A DNA stretch of 64,000 nucleotides from Verrucomicrobiota bacterium. GTDB lineage: Bacteria > Verrucomicrobiota > Verrucomicrobiia > Verrucomicrobiales > DEV007. The position numbers and the translations under genes are program-made. Shown piece after piece: positions 10,233 to 21,067 of the stretch. The notes under the pieces are model-generated. The model was given only the letters and a program-made list of their open reading frames with translations, made no database searches and had not been told where the DNA came from. How positions within the stretch are numbered: position 1 is the stretch's first letter; the number at the start of each line of letters is the position of its first letter. Where the stretch lies: contig QQNE01000002.1 in the NCBI GenBank assembly GCA_003402735.1, forward strand, positions 1 through 64,000, given 5' to 3'.

Positions 10233-12218
10233 ATGCATTCATCAACCCGAACGGCTCTCCTGATGCCCTTCGCGATCGGTATTCTGATCGCCACCAGCCA
10301 CGCCCAAACCAACCGGAGGGGCGAGAACTTTCCTGCGGTGAACTTGCCGCGGAAGGCCCAGGGCGCCGCGATTCCCCTCGCCTTGGGTGCCAACCTGCCC
10401 CGAGTGGCGGCTTGGTATGAGCGGTCGGAAGCGGAACTTCGCGCCCTCTGCAACCGGGACCGCTCGCTTCAGGCGGATCGCCAGGGACGACTGCACTATG
10501 TTTGCGCGGGCCTGGGCGTCCAAGCCGGCGGAGCCGTCAACGCTTCCACCGCCTCCGGCACCACGATTGCCCAGGGACCCTTCCCGGCGGCAGACACCTT
10601 CTTCCTCCACAGCAAGGCCGGAGCTTCCAAGGTCATCTACCTGGACTTCAACGGGCATGTGACCAGCGGCACCTCCTGGAACTCCAGTTTCACCGGCGGC
10701 GCCAACATCGTCACGCCCGCCTACTCGACGGATGCCGACCCCTCCACCTTCTCCACCACCGAGTTGGACAACATTCAGTCCATCTGGCAACGCGTCGCCG
10801 AAGACTATGCGCCGTTTGATGTGGATGTGACCACGCAAGATCCCGGGCTCGAGGCGCTGCGCAAGACGACGACTTCGGACACCGCTTTCGGGGTGCGGGT
10901 CTGCATCGGCGGCAGCAGCTACGACTGGTATGGGGCTGGGGCCGGCGGCGTGGCTTATCTCGGCTCGTTCAGCTGGAATTCGGACACCCCTTGCTTCGTC
11001 TTCACCGCCCAACTCGGCAACGGCAACGCGAAATACACGGCCGAGGCCACCAGCCACGAGGCGGGTCACACCTTCAATCTGAGCCACGACGGACAGACCA
11101 CCGGGGTGGAATACTACGAGGGTCATGCCAACTGGGCTCCCATCATGGGCGTCGGCTATTACAAAGACGTGGTTCAATGGAGCCGGGGCGAATACGCATC
11201 CGCCAACAACACCCAGGACGATACCCTCCTGATCTCCAACATCACCGGATATCGCATCGATGCCCATGGCGATTCCATCGTCAACGCCACGCCGCTCAGC
11301 GGGACCAGCCTGAGCGCTTCCGGCATCATTGAACGCCGCACGGATGCCGATCTTTTCGGTTTCAGCACCGGTGCCGGTCCCATTTCGTTCTCCGCCGTTC
11401 CGGCCGCCCCCTCCCCAAACCTCGACATCCTTCTCGGACTCTACGACGGGGTGGGCAATCTCGTCACTTCCTCCTCTCCAACCACCCTCGGGGCCACCCT
11501 CTCCACCACGGTTTCCCAAGGCACCTACTACCTCGCCGTGGAAGGCACCGGAACCGGAGACCCGGTCACCGCTTACAATGATTACGGAAGTCTGGGGCAA
11601 TTCTCCCTCACTGGAAGCCTGATCCCGTTGAACGGACAGGCACCGGTCGCCGTGGCCGATGCCTCTGCGCCGCTCACCGGCCTGACACCTCTGGCGGTGA
11701 ATTTCTCAAGCGTCGGCAGCAGCGATGCCGATGGAACCATCGTGTCCTACAGTTGGGATTTCGGCAATGGTGCAACCTCCACGTTGCCCAACCCGGCTTA
11801 CACCTACACCGCGCCCGGCACCTACGTGGCCTCCTTGGTTGTCAAAGACGATAGCGGTCTCTCTTCCGCCGCCGATACGGTGACCGTGGTCGTCCAGAAC
11901 AACACCGTGGTCTACGTGTCAAACATCACGATGTCCCTCACCAATTCCAAACAGGGTTATCAAGCCACCGCGACGGTCACGGTCCGGGATCAAACCGGTG
12001 CGACGAAGTCGGGGGCGACCGTTACCGGCACTTGGTCCGGAGCAGTCAGCGGCACGGTGTCCAAGAGCACCGATCGCCAGGGCAACGCTTCCCTCACCTC
12101 CCCACGGACCCGGAACACCGGCAGATTCACCTTTACGGTCACCGGCATCACCCTGAGCGGGTTCACCTACGCACCGACGCGCAACACGGAGACTTCTGAC
12201 TCCATCTCGACTCCGTGA
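10233..12218 (+). CDS. secreted zinc metalloprotease with PKD domain
   Basis: Signal peptide; 'ATSHEAGHTFNLSHDG' zinc-binding HExxH-type motif; PKD domain '...GTIVSYSWDFGNGATSTLPNPAYTYTAPGTYVASLVVKDDSG'. Confidence 0.8.
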   Translation: MHSSTRTALLMPFAIGILIATSHAQTNRRGENFPAVNLPRKAQGAAIPLALGANLPRVAAWYERSEAELRALCNRDRSLQADRQGRLHYVCAGLGVQAGGAVNASTASGTTIAQGPFPAADTFFLHSKAGASKVIYLDFNGHVTSGTSWNSSFTGGANIVTPAYSTDADPSTFSTTELDNIQSIWQRVAEDYAPFDVDVTTQDPGLEALRKTTTSDTAFGVRVCIGGSSYDWYGAGAGGVAYLGSFSWNSDTPCFVFTAQLGNGNAKYTAEATSHEAGHTFNLSHDGQTTGVEYYEGHANWAPIMGVGYYKDVVQWSRGEYASANNTQDDTLLISNITGYRIDAHGDSIVNATPLSGTSLSASGIIERRTDADLFGFSTGAGPISFSAVPAAPSPNLDILLGLYDGVGNLVTSSSPTTLGATLSTTVSQGTYYLAVEGTGTGDPVTAYNDYGSLGQFSLTGSLIPLNGQAPVAVADASAPLTGLTPLAVNFSSVGSSDADGTIVSYSWDFGNGATSTLPNPAYTYTAPGTYVASLVVKDDSGLSSAADTVTVVVQNNTVVYVSNITMSLTNSKQGYQATATVTVRDQTGATKSGATVTGTWSGAVSGTVSKSTDRQGNASLTSPRTRNTGRFTFTVTGITLSGFTYAPTRNTETSDSISTP

Positions 12219-12232
12219 GCGGTCCTCAGCGG

Positions 12233-12260
12233 GCGGGGATTGCGCAATTTGCAACCCCGC
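12233..12260. terminator. stem-loop after metalloprotease gene, possible terminator
   Basis: GCGGGG(A)TTGC - GCAATTT - GCAACCCCGC stem with one bulge, just downstream of stop 12218; no strong T-tract. Confidence 0.4.
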
Positions 12261-12381
12261 TCCTGCATTTCGCTCGATTGAAGCCTGCGGATTGGCGCTC
12301 TTGCCAGGAGAAGCTTGCATGGCACGGTGAATGCTTGGTAGTGATGTTGGGGGGAATTCATCGACAACCAACCTCCATCTT

Positions 12382-12774
12382 ATGCATGCAAAACTACCAA
12401 TCGGTCTGCTGATCGGCCTGCTTCTGGTCGCCAGACCCGGCCTCTCATCAGCCGCGAAACCCGACGATTGCCACGGTCGATATCACTATCGAGGCTACGC
12501 GCCCATCGGCTACTATGGCGGATACTACCCTGGCCGATATTATGGCTACCAAACCAGGGTCTACAGCAGTCCGTTCTTCTACCGATCTGGTTTTGGTTGG
12601 AACTCCCCGCGCTTCGACTGGTATCAAAGCTCAAGACCTGTCTTCGCCACCCGTTACGTGGTGTGGAAAACACCGCCCCGGTATTCCCGTCGGACCTACC
12701 ACCAAGTCACTTACAAATCCGCAGGTTCCTGGAAAAAAGGGAACTATCGCTACCATCATCGTTCCTATCGATGA
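12382..12774 (+). CDS. small secreted Tyr/Gly/Arg-rich protein
   Basis: Signal peptide 'MHAKLPIGLLIGLLLVARPGLSSAA' followed by about 105 aa with 20 tyrosines. Confidence 0.6.
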   Translation: MHAKLPIGLLIGLLLVARPGLSSAAKPDDCHGRYHYRGYAPIGYYGGYYPGRYYGYQTRVYSSPFFYRSGFGWNSPRFDWYQSSRPVFATRYVVWKTPPRYSRRTYHQVTYKSAGSWKKGNYRYHHRSYR

Positions 12775-12800
12775 ATCAGCGGTGACGCCAAAAAGAGTTC

Positions 12801-12832
12801 ACCCGCGCCCTTCTCCCAGGAGCGGCGCGGGT
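12801..12832. terminator. bidirectional intrinsic terminator between convergent genes
   Basis: Perfect 9-bp stem ACCCGCGCC / GGCGCGGGT followed by CCTTTTC, with AAAAAG on the other flank; lies between convergent stops 12774 and 12838. Confidence 0.75.
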
Positions 12833-12837
12833 CCTTT

Positions 12838-15159
12838 TCAGCTCCGGCTCAGGCTCATCGACTTCTTCTCCAGGCGGGTGATCCGTTCGTGCAGATCCCG
12901 TTCCCGGTCCTCAAAGTGGCGAAGCCTCTCGGCGGCCCGTTCTTTCAGGGCCACAACCCGCTCGCAATCGGCCATCGCTTCGCCAAGATCCCGCTTTTGC
13001 GCCAACAGGAAATCCAGCTTGGCAGAGGTTTCATTGACCAGGCACAGCTTGGTGGCCAGATCATCCTCCGCTTTGACCCGGGCGGATTGAAGTTCATCCA
13101 TCCGGGACTGGAATGAGGCTTCCAGCTCCCGATAGCGTTCCTCCAGCCCACCGAGAAACTCCCGATATTGGGACACGCCGGCCTCCAAATCCGACAGTTC
13201 CCGGTGGCGCTCGGCGATCTCCTCTTGCAACCCGTCACGGACCGATTCAAGGGCGGCCAGTTCCACCCGACGCTCTCCCTCGAACGCCTCGCCCCGGGCT
13301 TCTTCGAAGGCGATCCGATCCCCGATGACCTCGAGCGCGGTGTTGGCTTCTGAAACCTTCCCCAACAATTTCTCAAGTTGCGACCGATGCGTTTGGATCA
13401 CCTCCTCGTGCCCGGTCTTCAAATCGTTCAACCGGCCCTCGGCCTCCTTGAGCTCCCGTTGTCGCGTCGCCGCCATGGACTGCAGAGACCCAAAGCGACT
13501 CTGCAACGCTGCCAGGGAATCCCGTTGCGCAGCCAACTCCTCCTCGCGAATGGCGCACTGCTTGCCGAGCCGTTCCCGTTCCCCGGCGGCTTCCTCGATT
13601 TCTTCCGTCAGCTTTTCCCGACGGGCTTGCATCGCCTCGAGTTCAACGGCATGTCGGCTCAGCTTCGTCTCACGTTCCGCCACCGCAGACTCCAACTCCT
13701 CAAGCCGTTGCCGCTCTCCGGCCGCCTTTTCCCTGGCTTGGCGCTCCTGCTTCTCGTGGCGGTCGGTTTCCGCCTGCAAGGCCGTCAGGCTCTCCCGGCT
13801 CCGCGCCAGGCTGAGATCGAGCGCTTCCACTTCGTCCTGGCCCATCCGGCGCATCTCGTCCAATTCTTCCACGGCTCCGCGCAAGGCCGCCAGGTCCGCC
13901 ACGGTCCGCTCCCGTTCCCGCACGACTCCCTCCAACGCCGCCAACTTCTCACTCTCCACCTTGACCCTGGCCGAGAGATCCCCCAACTCGGCCCGGGCCT
14001 GCTCGACGCCCGACTGGGCCTCGCCGTGTTCCTTGACGAACCGGGAAACCTGGCCAGTCAGCTCTTCCAGTTTCCTGGTTTCGATCAAACACTTCGCCTC
14101 CACTTCCTGCGCGGCCGCGCAAAGACGGTCCCCCTGGTCGCGATAGGCATTCCGTCGCGACTCCGCTTCGTTCTTCTCCTGTTGCAGGGTCGCAACCACA
14201 CTCCGCAACTCGTTCACCTCCCGGGTCAGGTCTTCGAATCCGGAGCGCTCTGCCCCCAAGGTTTCCCGCAGCTGATCCAGCTGGGATCGGACCGCTTCCG
14301 TCTCGACGGCTTCTGCTTCCCGACAGCTGCTCAGGCTTTGCAATTCCCCGCGCAGTTCTGCCAACGCCACGCGTTCGCTCTCCAATTGCGACACCACCCC
14401 GTCCCGCTCGCGCCGACAAGTGGCCAGCTTTTCCAACTCCATCGGAATGACTGCCTCATAACCATCAACGTCATTTTGCAGCCGCCGCATCCACCCCTGC
14501 AATTTGTCGACCGACTCCCGCAATGTCTGCTCCTCCTCCTTCAATCGCGCCAGCTTTCGGGCCCGCTCCCCAAAGCTGCGCTCCGCGTCCTCCAACTCCG
14601 CGATTCGTTCCTGAAGTCCCACCCGGATTCCTTCGAGCCGCCCGATTTCCGCCTTGGACGAGTTCATTCTCCGGGCCACATCCCTGGCCGAGGAAACCTC
14701 CAGGCGCAACTGCTTCAACTCACGCGACTTCTCGGAGATCGCGGAATCGAGCGCCGTCAACCGACGGACGGGGTTCATCCCAAGAAGAGTCATCCCAAGC
14801 CAAGCGGGCGCCTCTCCGGCCGAAGCCCTGACTTGATTCAATTCCGCACGGGTCTCTTCCAACTCCCGGCGCAAGCTGGCCATTTCCACCGCTGCATCCG
14901 GCGGCGTGCGCGGCCCATCCAACACGCCGGTCGGTCCGTCCGCGACCAACTCCAAGACGCCGTCGATCTCGCCGAAATGCAGCGGATCCTCACCAGAACC
15001 CGCTCCTCCCGCGGCCCGATCCCTCATCACTGACCCACCGTTTCTGCCCGCCGGATCGATCGGGCCGGAACGACCGGAGAGGATCGGAGCATCCGAAAGA
15101 GATGCCAATTCGGCTGGGGCATCATCCGCATCAGGTTCTGGGAGGGCTTTGTGAAACAT
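12838..15159 (-). CDS. long coiled-coil protein (SMC-like coil, no ATPase motif seen)
   Basis: About 680 aa of Glu/Leu/Arg/Lys heptad-like sequence ('ELRSVVATLQQEKNEAESRRNAYRDQGDRLCAAAQEVEAKCL...'); no Walker A. Confidence 0.7.
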   Translation of the reverse strand: MFHKALPEPDADDAPAELASLSDAPILSGRSGPIDPAGRNGGSVMRDRAAGGAGSGEDPLHFGEIDGVLELVADGPTGVLDGPRTPPDAAVEMASLRRELEETRAELNQVRASAGEAPAWLGMTLLGMNPVRRLTALDSAISEKSRELKQLRLEVSSARDVARRMNSSKAEIGRLEGIRVGLQERIAELEDAERSFGERARKLARLKEEEQTLRESVDKLQGWMRRLQNDVDGYEAVIPMELEKLATCRRERDGVVSQLESERVALAELRGELQSLSSCREAEAVETEAVRSQLDQLRETLGAERSGFEDLTREVNELRSVVATLQQEKNEAESRRNAYRDQGDRLCAAAQEVEAKCLIETRKLEELTGQVSRFVKEHGEAQSGVEQARAELGDLSARVKVESEKLAALEGVVRERERTVADLAALRGAVEELDEMRRMGQDEVEALDLSLARSRESLTALQAETDRHEKQERQAREKAAGERQRLEELESAVAERETKLSRHAVELEAMQARREKLTEEIEEAAGERERLGKQCAIREEELAAQRDSLAALQSRFGSLQSMAATRQRELKEAEGRLNDLKTGHEEVIQTHRSQLEKLLGKVSEANTALEVIGDRIAFEEARGEAFEGERRVELAALESVRDGLQEEIAERHRELSDLEAGVSQYREFLGGLEERYRELEASFQSRMDELQSARVKAEDDLATKLCLVNETSAKLDFLLAQKRDLGEAMADCERVVALKERAAERLRHFEDRERDLHERITRLEKKSMSLSRS

Positions 15160-15360
15160 AATCGTAACATCAATTTTTATTGATATTAATGCTTAATTAC
15201 TACAACCACCCTGCCCGTCAACTGAAAATTATAGTAAAGAGAGAAAATAGAAATTCTATGACTAGCGAAGTGCGCGATCGAAACGCTCACCGTGTCATCC
15301 CTGACCTTCCTCCCACGGGCCAGTGAAATCCGACCCTCCCTGACATCCCCCCAACGACTC

Positions 15361-16581
15361 TCAGCTGTCCAAACCGCTCCGGGACTGGCGCGCCAGGTTC
15401 AGACTCTGACGGACCGCCGACCCCACGAACGCCGCTTCCACCCAATCCGGGATCCGATCCCCAATGAGCCGCCGGGTCGCCCAGGCAGGGCGCCAATCGA
15501 TGGCGACCTTGCGATCTCGCACACTGCGCGCGAGCGTTTCCCCGTCGATCGCATGTTTCGCGGGATGCGCGTAGTAAGCGGAGAGATCTTCGCTCCCGGT
15601 CCGCGCCTCCCGTTCCCAACGGGACATCAGTTCGGCAAGGACCCTCACGTCATGCAAACCCTTGCGGAGCCCCAAGGGCCCGGAAGGCGCGGTGGCGCCG
15701 CAGGCATCCCCGGCCGACACGATCCCGCTCTCCTCCGGATTTTCCGGTTGGCTGAGGTCCGCCACGGTCTCCTCAATCGGAGACATCATCCGGAACGGAC
15801 CGGCATACGGAATCAATCCTTCCACGGTCCGGGCCACGACCGAAAGGGCATCGCCCTCGAGGAGCTCGCGCCGCCGCTTGTCCCCGGAAGACCAGTAGGT
15901 CAGAAAATTCGCCCGGACCCGACCCTCACCCAAATCGAACAATTTCAGTGCGTGATAGCCATGAGCCGAATGGGTGGTCTGAAATACGAGCGCCGGGTGA
16001 GTCATGCGATCCGTGTCCTCGAATTCCAGGTCCCAGGAGAAGGTGCGAGAATACTCCGGGCAAATGGTCCGCACCGGGCCTTCCGTCAGGGGGTCCACCC
16101 CACCTGCTTGAACAGCGCCGTTGGCCAGAACCACGATCCATCCGCAAACCACCTGCCCGGACTCCAGGCGAACGCTCTTGATACGGCCCTGGACTGAGAC
16201 CTGCACCGCGCGTTCCCAAATCACGGTGGCCACCTTGACCAGACGCGGCCGCAAAGATTCAACCAGCCGATCATAGGAAACCACGTAGGGCCCCTCACTG
16301 GTCCCCTTGACCAAATGGCCGTTTCGGAAATGCGCCACGGAATCCAGCGGCATCAACACGGGCCGAAGAACTTCCAAGAGACCCAACTCCCGGAACAAAC
16401 TCAACACCGGATGCGACAGGGCGTCCAATCGCAAGGACTCGGGCACGCTCTGGTTCTGCTCACAGACACAGACACGATATCCCTCAGCCGCCAATTTCCA
16501 GGCCAGCGCCGTGCCCACCGCGCCGGCGCCGACGACCACGACGTCATAAAGCTGGCCCTGAGAAATGCTTGACCGATCCAT
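15361..16581 (-). CDS. FAD-dependent oxidoreductase (UbiH/monooxygenase-like)
   Basis: N-terminal 'YDVVVVGAGAVGTALAWKLAAEGYRVCVCEQN' Rossmann FAD motif; 'SAGDACGATAPSGPLGLRKGLHDVRVLAELM'. Confidence 0.85.
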   Translation of the reverse strand: MDRSSISQGQLYDVVVVGAGAVGTALAWKLAAEGYRVCVCEQNQSVPESLRLDALSHPVLSLFRELGLLEVLRPVLMPLDSVAHFRNGHLVKGTSEGPYVVSYDRLVESLRPRLVKVATVIWERAVQVSVQGRIKSVRLESGQVVCGWIVVLANGAVQAGGVDPLTEGPVRTICPEYSRTFSWDLEFEDTDRMTHPALVFQTTHSAHGYHALKLFDLGEGRVRANFLTYWSSGDKRRRELLEGDALSVVARTVEGLIPYAGPFRMMSPIEETVADLSQPENPEESGIVSAGDACGATAPSGPLGLRKGLHDVRVLAELMSRWEREARTGSEDLSAYYAHPAKHAIDGETLARSVRDRKVAIDWRPAWATRRLIGDRIPDWVEAAFVGSAVRQSLNLARQSRSGLDS

Positions 16582-16678
16582 AATGTAAACAAACAATAAT
16601 CAAAAGCCCGCCAGAGGCAATGCTTTTTGAGGTGTCTGTCAGGGCCACCTCACCGGGCGCTTGGTCCCGGCCTCCGCC

Positions 16679-19252
16679 TCACCAAGCCCCGATCGGCCCG
16701 ATCCACAACAACTGGAGCCAAGGGGTGCGCAGCTCATCCGAGCGCGCCAGATCCACCATGAGTCCGATCGACCAGTCGTTGGCCTCGTCCGGATCGAGCA
16801 GACCCTGCTCAATCCACCAGAGACCGCGCTCTTGGTCCACCCCTTCGCGAATGCGGGTGTAGGGCAGGCTGCGCGCCTCGGGATCCAGCCGGATCCTCTC
16901 GTGACCCTCGCGGTATTCCGCCATCACCGCTTCGAGTCGCGCCGCAGTCCAGACCGTGCCCTCACGATCCTCCAACCCGCCGAGATGTTCCAGCACCAGA
17001 GACCATTGCCGCCGATCGAGCGCCTTCATCAGTTCAAAAATGTCCGCGCGCACCAGCCGCGTGAAGGCGTGCCGGTCCCGGGTCAACGGTGGCAGATGGC
17101 CCGGTTGATCCCTCCCCTCGCTGGGCGCTGACACGGGAAGACCGGAAGCAGCCTCCCGCATCCTCACCCACTCATCGAGCAGGCTGGAATCGACCCCGCG
17201 AAGCATCGCCTCGAAGAACCCGATGGCCTCATCGACCGCCAGAGTCTTCCGCAAGGCGGGCACGGTCTGGTCCAGCACCTTGTAGAGGTCTGCGAGATGC
17301 CGCAGGAGCACCCCCTCACTCCGCTCCAACCCGTATCGCTTGATGTAATCCTCGAACGAGGACCACGTCTCAAACATTTCCCTACCGATCGACTTGGGCC
17401 GAATATTCCCTTTGTCCACCCAGGGATGGGTTTCACAAAACCGGTTGAAGGTGTGATAAATGAATTCCTTGCCCGGTTTGGGCCACTCCACTTCCTCGAG
17501 CCGCAACAGCCGTTCCTCATACTCGACGCCCTCCGCCTTCATCTCGGCCATCAGCTCGTTCTTCAGGGCATCAACCTGCCGGCGCAGAATCACGTCAGGA
17601 TTTTCCAAAATGGCCTCACACAACGTGATCACCTGCAACCCATAATCCGGCGATTCCGGCTCCAATTGCGGGATGGTATCGATCAACCAAAGCCCAAGCG
17701 CATGGAACAAGGAAAAATCCTCCTGCAAATCCACATGCAGACGCACCTTGGCCGGCCCGGTCCGTTGGGCGGGCGGGAGGATGGTCAGAATGTGTCCCTT
17801 TACCAACCCGCGAAAACAACGGAACGCCTCCTTGCGCAACTGCTTGCGCCTCGAGGGCGGCTCGTGGCAACGGCTGATCAGCAGGCGCAACGCGGCACAT
17901 CCATCCTCCTGGCGCCGCGACAGCGTCTGCAGCAGCATCGCATGGGTGACACGGAAACTCGATGTCAATTTCTCGGGAGGGGATCCGATGAGGCGGCGAA
18001 AGGTGTTCTCGTCCCAAGCCACATATCCTTTCTCAGGCGGCTTCTTCTTGACGAAATTGTGCTTCTTGCCGGGGTTGGCCGCCGCCTTTCGTTCCATCCG
18101 CAGATTCTCAATGACATGCTCCGGCGCCTGGGCAATCACATAGCCGATGGTGTCATATCCGCGCCGTCCCGCGCGACCGCAGATCTGCTGGAAATCGCGC
18201 ACCGTGAGGATCTTAGTGCTGTTGCCATCATATTTGCATAATTGGGTGAAGAGAACGGTGCGGATCGGCACATTGATGCCGACGCCGAGCGTGTCCGTCC
18301 CACAGACCACCTTGAGCAAACCGCGTTGCGCCAGCTTCTCCACCAGGACCCGGTATTTGGGCAGGAGACCGGCATGGTGAATGCCGATGCCGTGTCGCAA
18401 CAATTTCTGGATCTCCTTGCCATACGGACTGCGAAAGCTGGCGCCTTGCAAGGCCTCGGCGATCTGTTGTTTCTCTTCCTTCGTACAGAAGTTCTGGGAC
18501 AAAAGATTCTGCGCAGTTTCGGCACAGGCCAATTGGGTGAAGTGGACCAGATAAATGGGCGCCCTGCCCTTCCCCACCAACTCCGTCACCTTTTCCTCGA
18601 GGGTGATTTCACTGTATTCATACTCCAACGGCACCGGCCGATCCGCGGATTGCACCAACACCGTTGGTGCCTGGGTCAGGTCCGTGAGCGCCTTTTCAAA
18701 AAACGCGGTGTCGCCCAGGGTGGCGGACATCAAGAGAAACCGCGCTTGTGGCAGAGCCAGGAGGGGAATCTGCCAGGCACTGCCGCGGGCGCTGTCCGAG
18801 TAATAATGAAACTCGTCCATGATCACATCGTCCACCGGTGCCCGGGCTCCATCGGCCAGGGCCAGATTCGCCAAGATCTCCGCCGTGCAGCAAATCACGG
18901 GCGCTTCCCGATTCACTGCGGCGTCTCCCGTGATCATCCCCACCTGGTCCGGTCCGAAGATGCGGCACAACGAAAGAAACTTCTCGTTCGCCAGCGCCTT
19001 GATCGGCACGGTATACCAGGAGCGTCGGCCCAGACAGATCGACCGGAAATGCATGGCCAAGGCCACCAGGGACTTCCCTGAACCGGTCGGCGTGTTGAGG
19101 ATGACGTTCTTTCCCTCATACAACTGCAAAACCGCCTCCTCCTGATGCCCGTAGGGCTCGATCTTTTCGGCGGCCAGATAGTCGAGAAACGCGCCAAGGC
19201 AGTCGTCCGAGGTCGGGGCGGCAGGGACAAGATCACGGGTGAGTTGAGCCAT
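16679..19252 (-). CDS. DEAD/DEAH-box helicase, Ski2-like with DUF3516-type C-terminus
   Basis: '[17 protein letters not shown]' Walker A, 'DEFHYYSD' DExH, 'LLMSATL', '[13 protein letters not shown]'; C-terminal region resembles DUF3516. Confidence 0.88.
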   Translation of the reverse strand: MAQLTRDLVPAAPTSDDCLGAFLDYLAAEKIEPYGHQEEAVLQLYEGKNVILNTPTGSGKSLVALAMHFRSICLGRRSWYTVPIKALANEKFLSLCRIFGPDQVGMITGDAAVNREAPVICCTAEILANLALADGARAPVDDVIMDEFHYYSDSARGSAWQIPLLALPQARFLLMSATLGDTAFFEKALTDLTQAPTVLVQSADRPVPLEYEYSEITLEEKVTELVGKGRAPIYLVHFTQLACAETAQNLLSQNFCTKEEKQQIAEALQGASFRSPYGKEIQKLLRHGIGIHHAGLLPKYRVLVEKLAQRGLLKVVCGTDTLGVGINVPIRTVLFTQLCKYDGNSTKILTVRDFQQICGRAGRRGYDTIGYVIAQAPEHVIENLRMERKAAANPGKKHNFVKKKPPEKGYVAWDENTFRRLIGSPPEKLTSSFRVTHAMLLQTLSRRQEDGCAALRLLISRCHEPPSRRKQLRKEAFRCFRGLVKGHILTILPPAQRTGPAKVRLHVDLQEDFSLFHALGLWLIDTIPQLEPESPDYGLQVITLCEAILENPDVILRRQVDALKNELMAEMKAEGVEYEERLLRLEEVEWPKPGKEFIYHTFNRFCETHPWVDKGNIRPKSIGREMFETWSSFEDYIKRYGLERSEGVLLRHLADLYKVLDQTVPALRKTLAVDEAIGFFEAMLRGVDSSLLDEWVRMREAASGLPVSAPSEGRDQPGHLPPLTRDRHAFTRLVRADIFELMKALDRRQWSLVLEHLGGLEDREGTVWTAARLEAVMAEYREGHERIRLDPEARSLPYTRIREGVDQERGLWWIEQGLLDPDEANDWSIGLMVDLARSDELRTPWLQLLWIGPIGAW

Positions 19253-19310
19253 GGAATGAGGTTTCGGGACCGGTCGTGGATTCCGCCAGGCCGGTCCTGA
19301 CGATGTCCCG

Positions 19311-20297
19311 TCAAAGTTTCAAGCTCATCACCAGGTCCCGGTTGTCCAGGTGCCACTGCACGGTGGCGTCCAGGCCCTCGTCGAGACTGGTCCGCGGTTC
19401 CCAATCGAGCAGCCGCTTCGCCTTCTCAATGTTCGCCCACGTGTGCGCCATGTCAGCCACATGCGCCGGTTTGTGATCGATGACGGCTTTTTTCCCTAGC
19501 CGTTCCTCCAGCTTGCGGATCAAGGTGTTCATCGTGACCGGTTGATTCCCGGCGCCGAGATTGATGATCTCATACCCGAGCGGTTTCATGGCCGCGATCG
19601 TGCCCCGGGCAATGTCGTCCACAAAGGTGAAGTCTCTCGATTGCTCGCCATCGCCAAACATCTCAATCGGCGTGCCCTCATCGATCCAACGGATGAATCG
19701 CAGCATCGCCATGTCCGGACGACTGGCGGGTCCATACACCGTGAAATACCGGCACACGGTGGAATCGATCCGGTAGAGATGGTGATAGGTGTAGGCCATC
19801 ACCTCGGCCGCTTTTTTGGAAGCCGCATAGGGCGAAATCGGCTCATTCACCGGCGCGGTCTCGAGATAAGGCATCGGCTGTCCGGCATACAGCGAAGAGG
19901 TGGAGGCGAGAACGTGCTTCCTGATCCCGAACTCACGCATCAACTCCAGCACGTTCAGAGTCCCCATCGCGTTGGCGGTCAGGTAGATGAATGGATTCTC
20001 CATGCTGTAACGCACACCGGCGCGCGCCGCGAGGTTCAGAACCGCCGCGAACGGCTCTCCCGAAGCCGCCGACTCCGCAAAAACCGTGCGCAACGCCGCC
20101 AAGTCCGCGATATCGATCCGGTGAAACGTGAACCCGGGCCGCTTCCCGAGCCCACCGAGCCGGTGTTCCTTGAGCCTTGGATCATAGGCGTCGTTGACGC
20201 AGTCCACACCCACCACCGCATGGCCATCCTCGAGAAGAAGCGCACAAACCCGCGACGCGATAAAACCCGCCGCCCCCGTTACCAAGATTTTTGCCAT
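19311..20297 (-). CDS. NAD-dependent epimerase/dehydratase (UDP-glucuronate epimerase-like)
   Basis: '[19 protein letters not shown]', 'SSLYAG', '[10 protein letters not shown]', '[19 protein letters not shown]'. Confidence 0.9.
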   Translation of the reverse strand: MAKILVTGAAGFIASRVCALLLEDGHAVVGVDCVNDAYDPRLKEHRLGGLGKRPGFTFHRIDIADLAALRTVFAESAASGEPFAAVLNLAARAGVRYSMENPFIYLTANAMGTLNVLELMREFGIRKHVLASTSSLYAGQPMPYLETAPVNEPISPYAASKKAAEVMAYTYHHLYRIDSTVCRYFTVYGPASRPDMAMLRFIRWIDEGTPIEMFGDGEQSRDFTFVDDIARGTIAAMKPLGYEIINLGAGNQPVTMNTLIRKLEERLGKKAVIDHKPAHVADMAHTWANIEKAKRLLDWEPRTSLDEGLDATVQWHLDNRDLVMSLKL

Positions 20298-20511
20298 ACG
20301 TTGTTTGTCTGTCAGTGCCGACGCTCTTTGTGGAACCGGAGAACCAGCTTTCCGGATGCCTTCGGAGAGAGCGCAAATTTCACCGCCTCACGGGAAATTC
20401 AACTCCGAGGTTGATGGGACGTCCGTCCTGCGGTCTTTCCGCCGCCCATCCGATGCCGACTCCCTCGCAAGGAAAGAAATCCGAAGGCCCGGCCCATCCG
20501 TAACTCAGGGT

Positions 20512-21063
20512 ATGAACGCCGCTCTCGCTTCCTTCCCTGCCCTGACTCGCGGAGGTGCCGGACCTGCCTTGGCCGTGCTTGCCCTGCTCTGCTCCGGCTC
20601 TCCGTCCCCGGGTTTCGCTGGGGAGCGTTTGCCCAAAATCGCGTTGATCGATCAGTTTGACCGATTGCACCGCCATCAGGGACCTTTTCCGCGGCCCCTG
20701 CTCGTGGTGATCGCCGACCGCCGGGGCGCGTCCCAAATCGAGGGCTGGGTGAGCAAACTCTACCAGAGCCACGGCACGACCGCGGACATCGTGGGCGTGG
20801 CGGACTTGCGAGGCGTTCCTTCGTTCATGAAAGACACCCTGCGCAAGGCTTTCCGCAAACAGTGCGCCGACTACCCGATCCTGCTGGATTGGGAGGGACA
20901 AACCACGACCGCCGTTTCCCGGGGACAGTCCGGTATCGACATCTTCGCGGTCAGCCCCGGGGGAGAAATTGTTGCCACCGTGTCGGGATCCCTCACCGCC
21001 GCCAAAATGGAGCGCCTTGGGAGCTCGCTCCAAACCGGTGGGATCGTGGCTTCGGCCCCGTGA
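20512..21063 (+). CDS. hypothetical exported protein (possible thioredoxin-like fold)
   Basis: Signal-like N-terminus 'MNAALASFPALTRGGAGPALAVLALLCSGSPSPGFA'; start moved to ATG 20512; 'LLVVIADRRGASQIEGWVSKLYQSHG'. Confidence 0.5.
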   Translation: MNAALASFPALTRGGAGPALAVLALLCSGSPSPGFAGERLPKIALIDQFDRLHRHQGPFPRPLLVVIADRRGASQIEGWVSKLYQSHGTTADIVGVADLRGVPSFMKDTLRKAFRKQCADYPILLDWEGQTTTAVSRGQSGIDIFAVSPGGEIVATVSGSLTAAKMERLGSSLQTGGIVASAP

Positions 21064-21067
21064 ATCC

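Noticed and set aside
10242-11600. 452-aa Gly/Val-rich minus-strand ORF opposite the PKD metalloprotease
   Set aside because: Low-complexity shadow frame; the sense strand has a zinc motif and PKD domain.
13378-15033. 551-aa plus-strand ORF antisense to the coiled-coil gene
   Set aside because: Composition looks like a GC-rich shadow frame (Leu/Arg/Pro/Gln-rich, no domain); the minus-strand coil is far more convincing.
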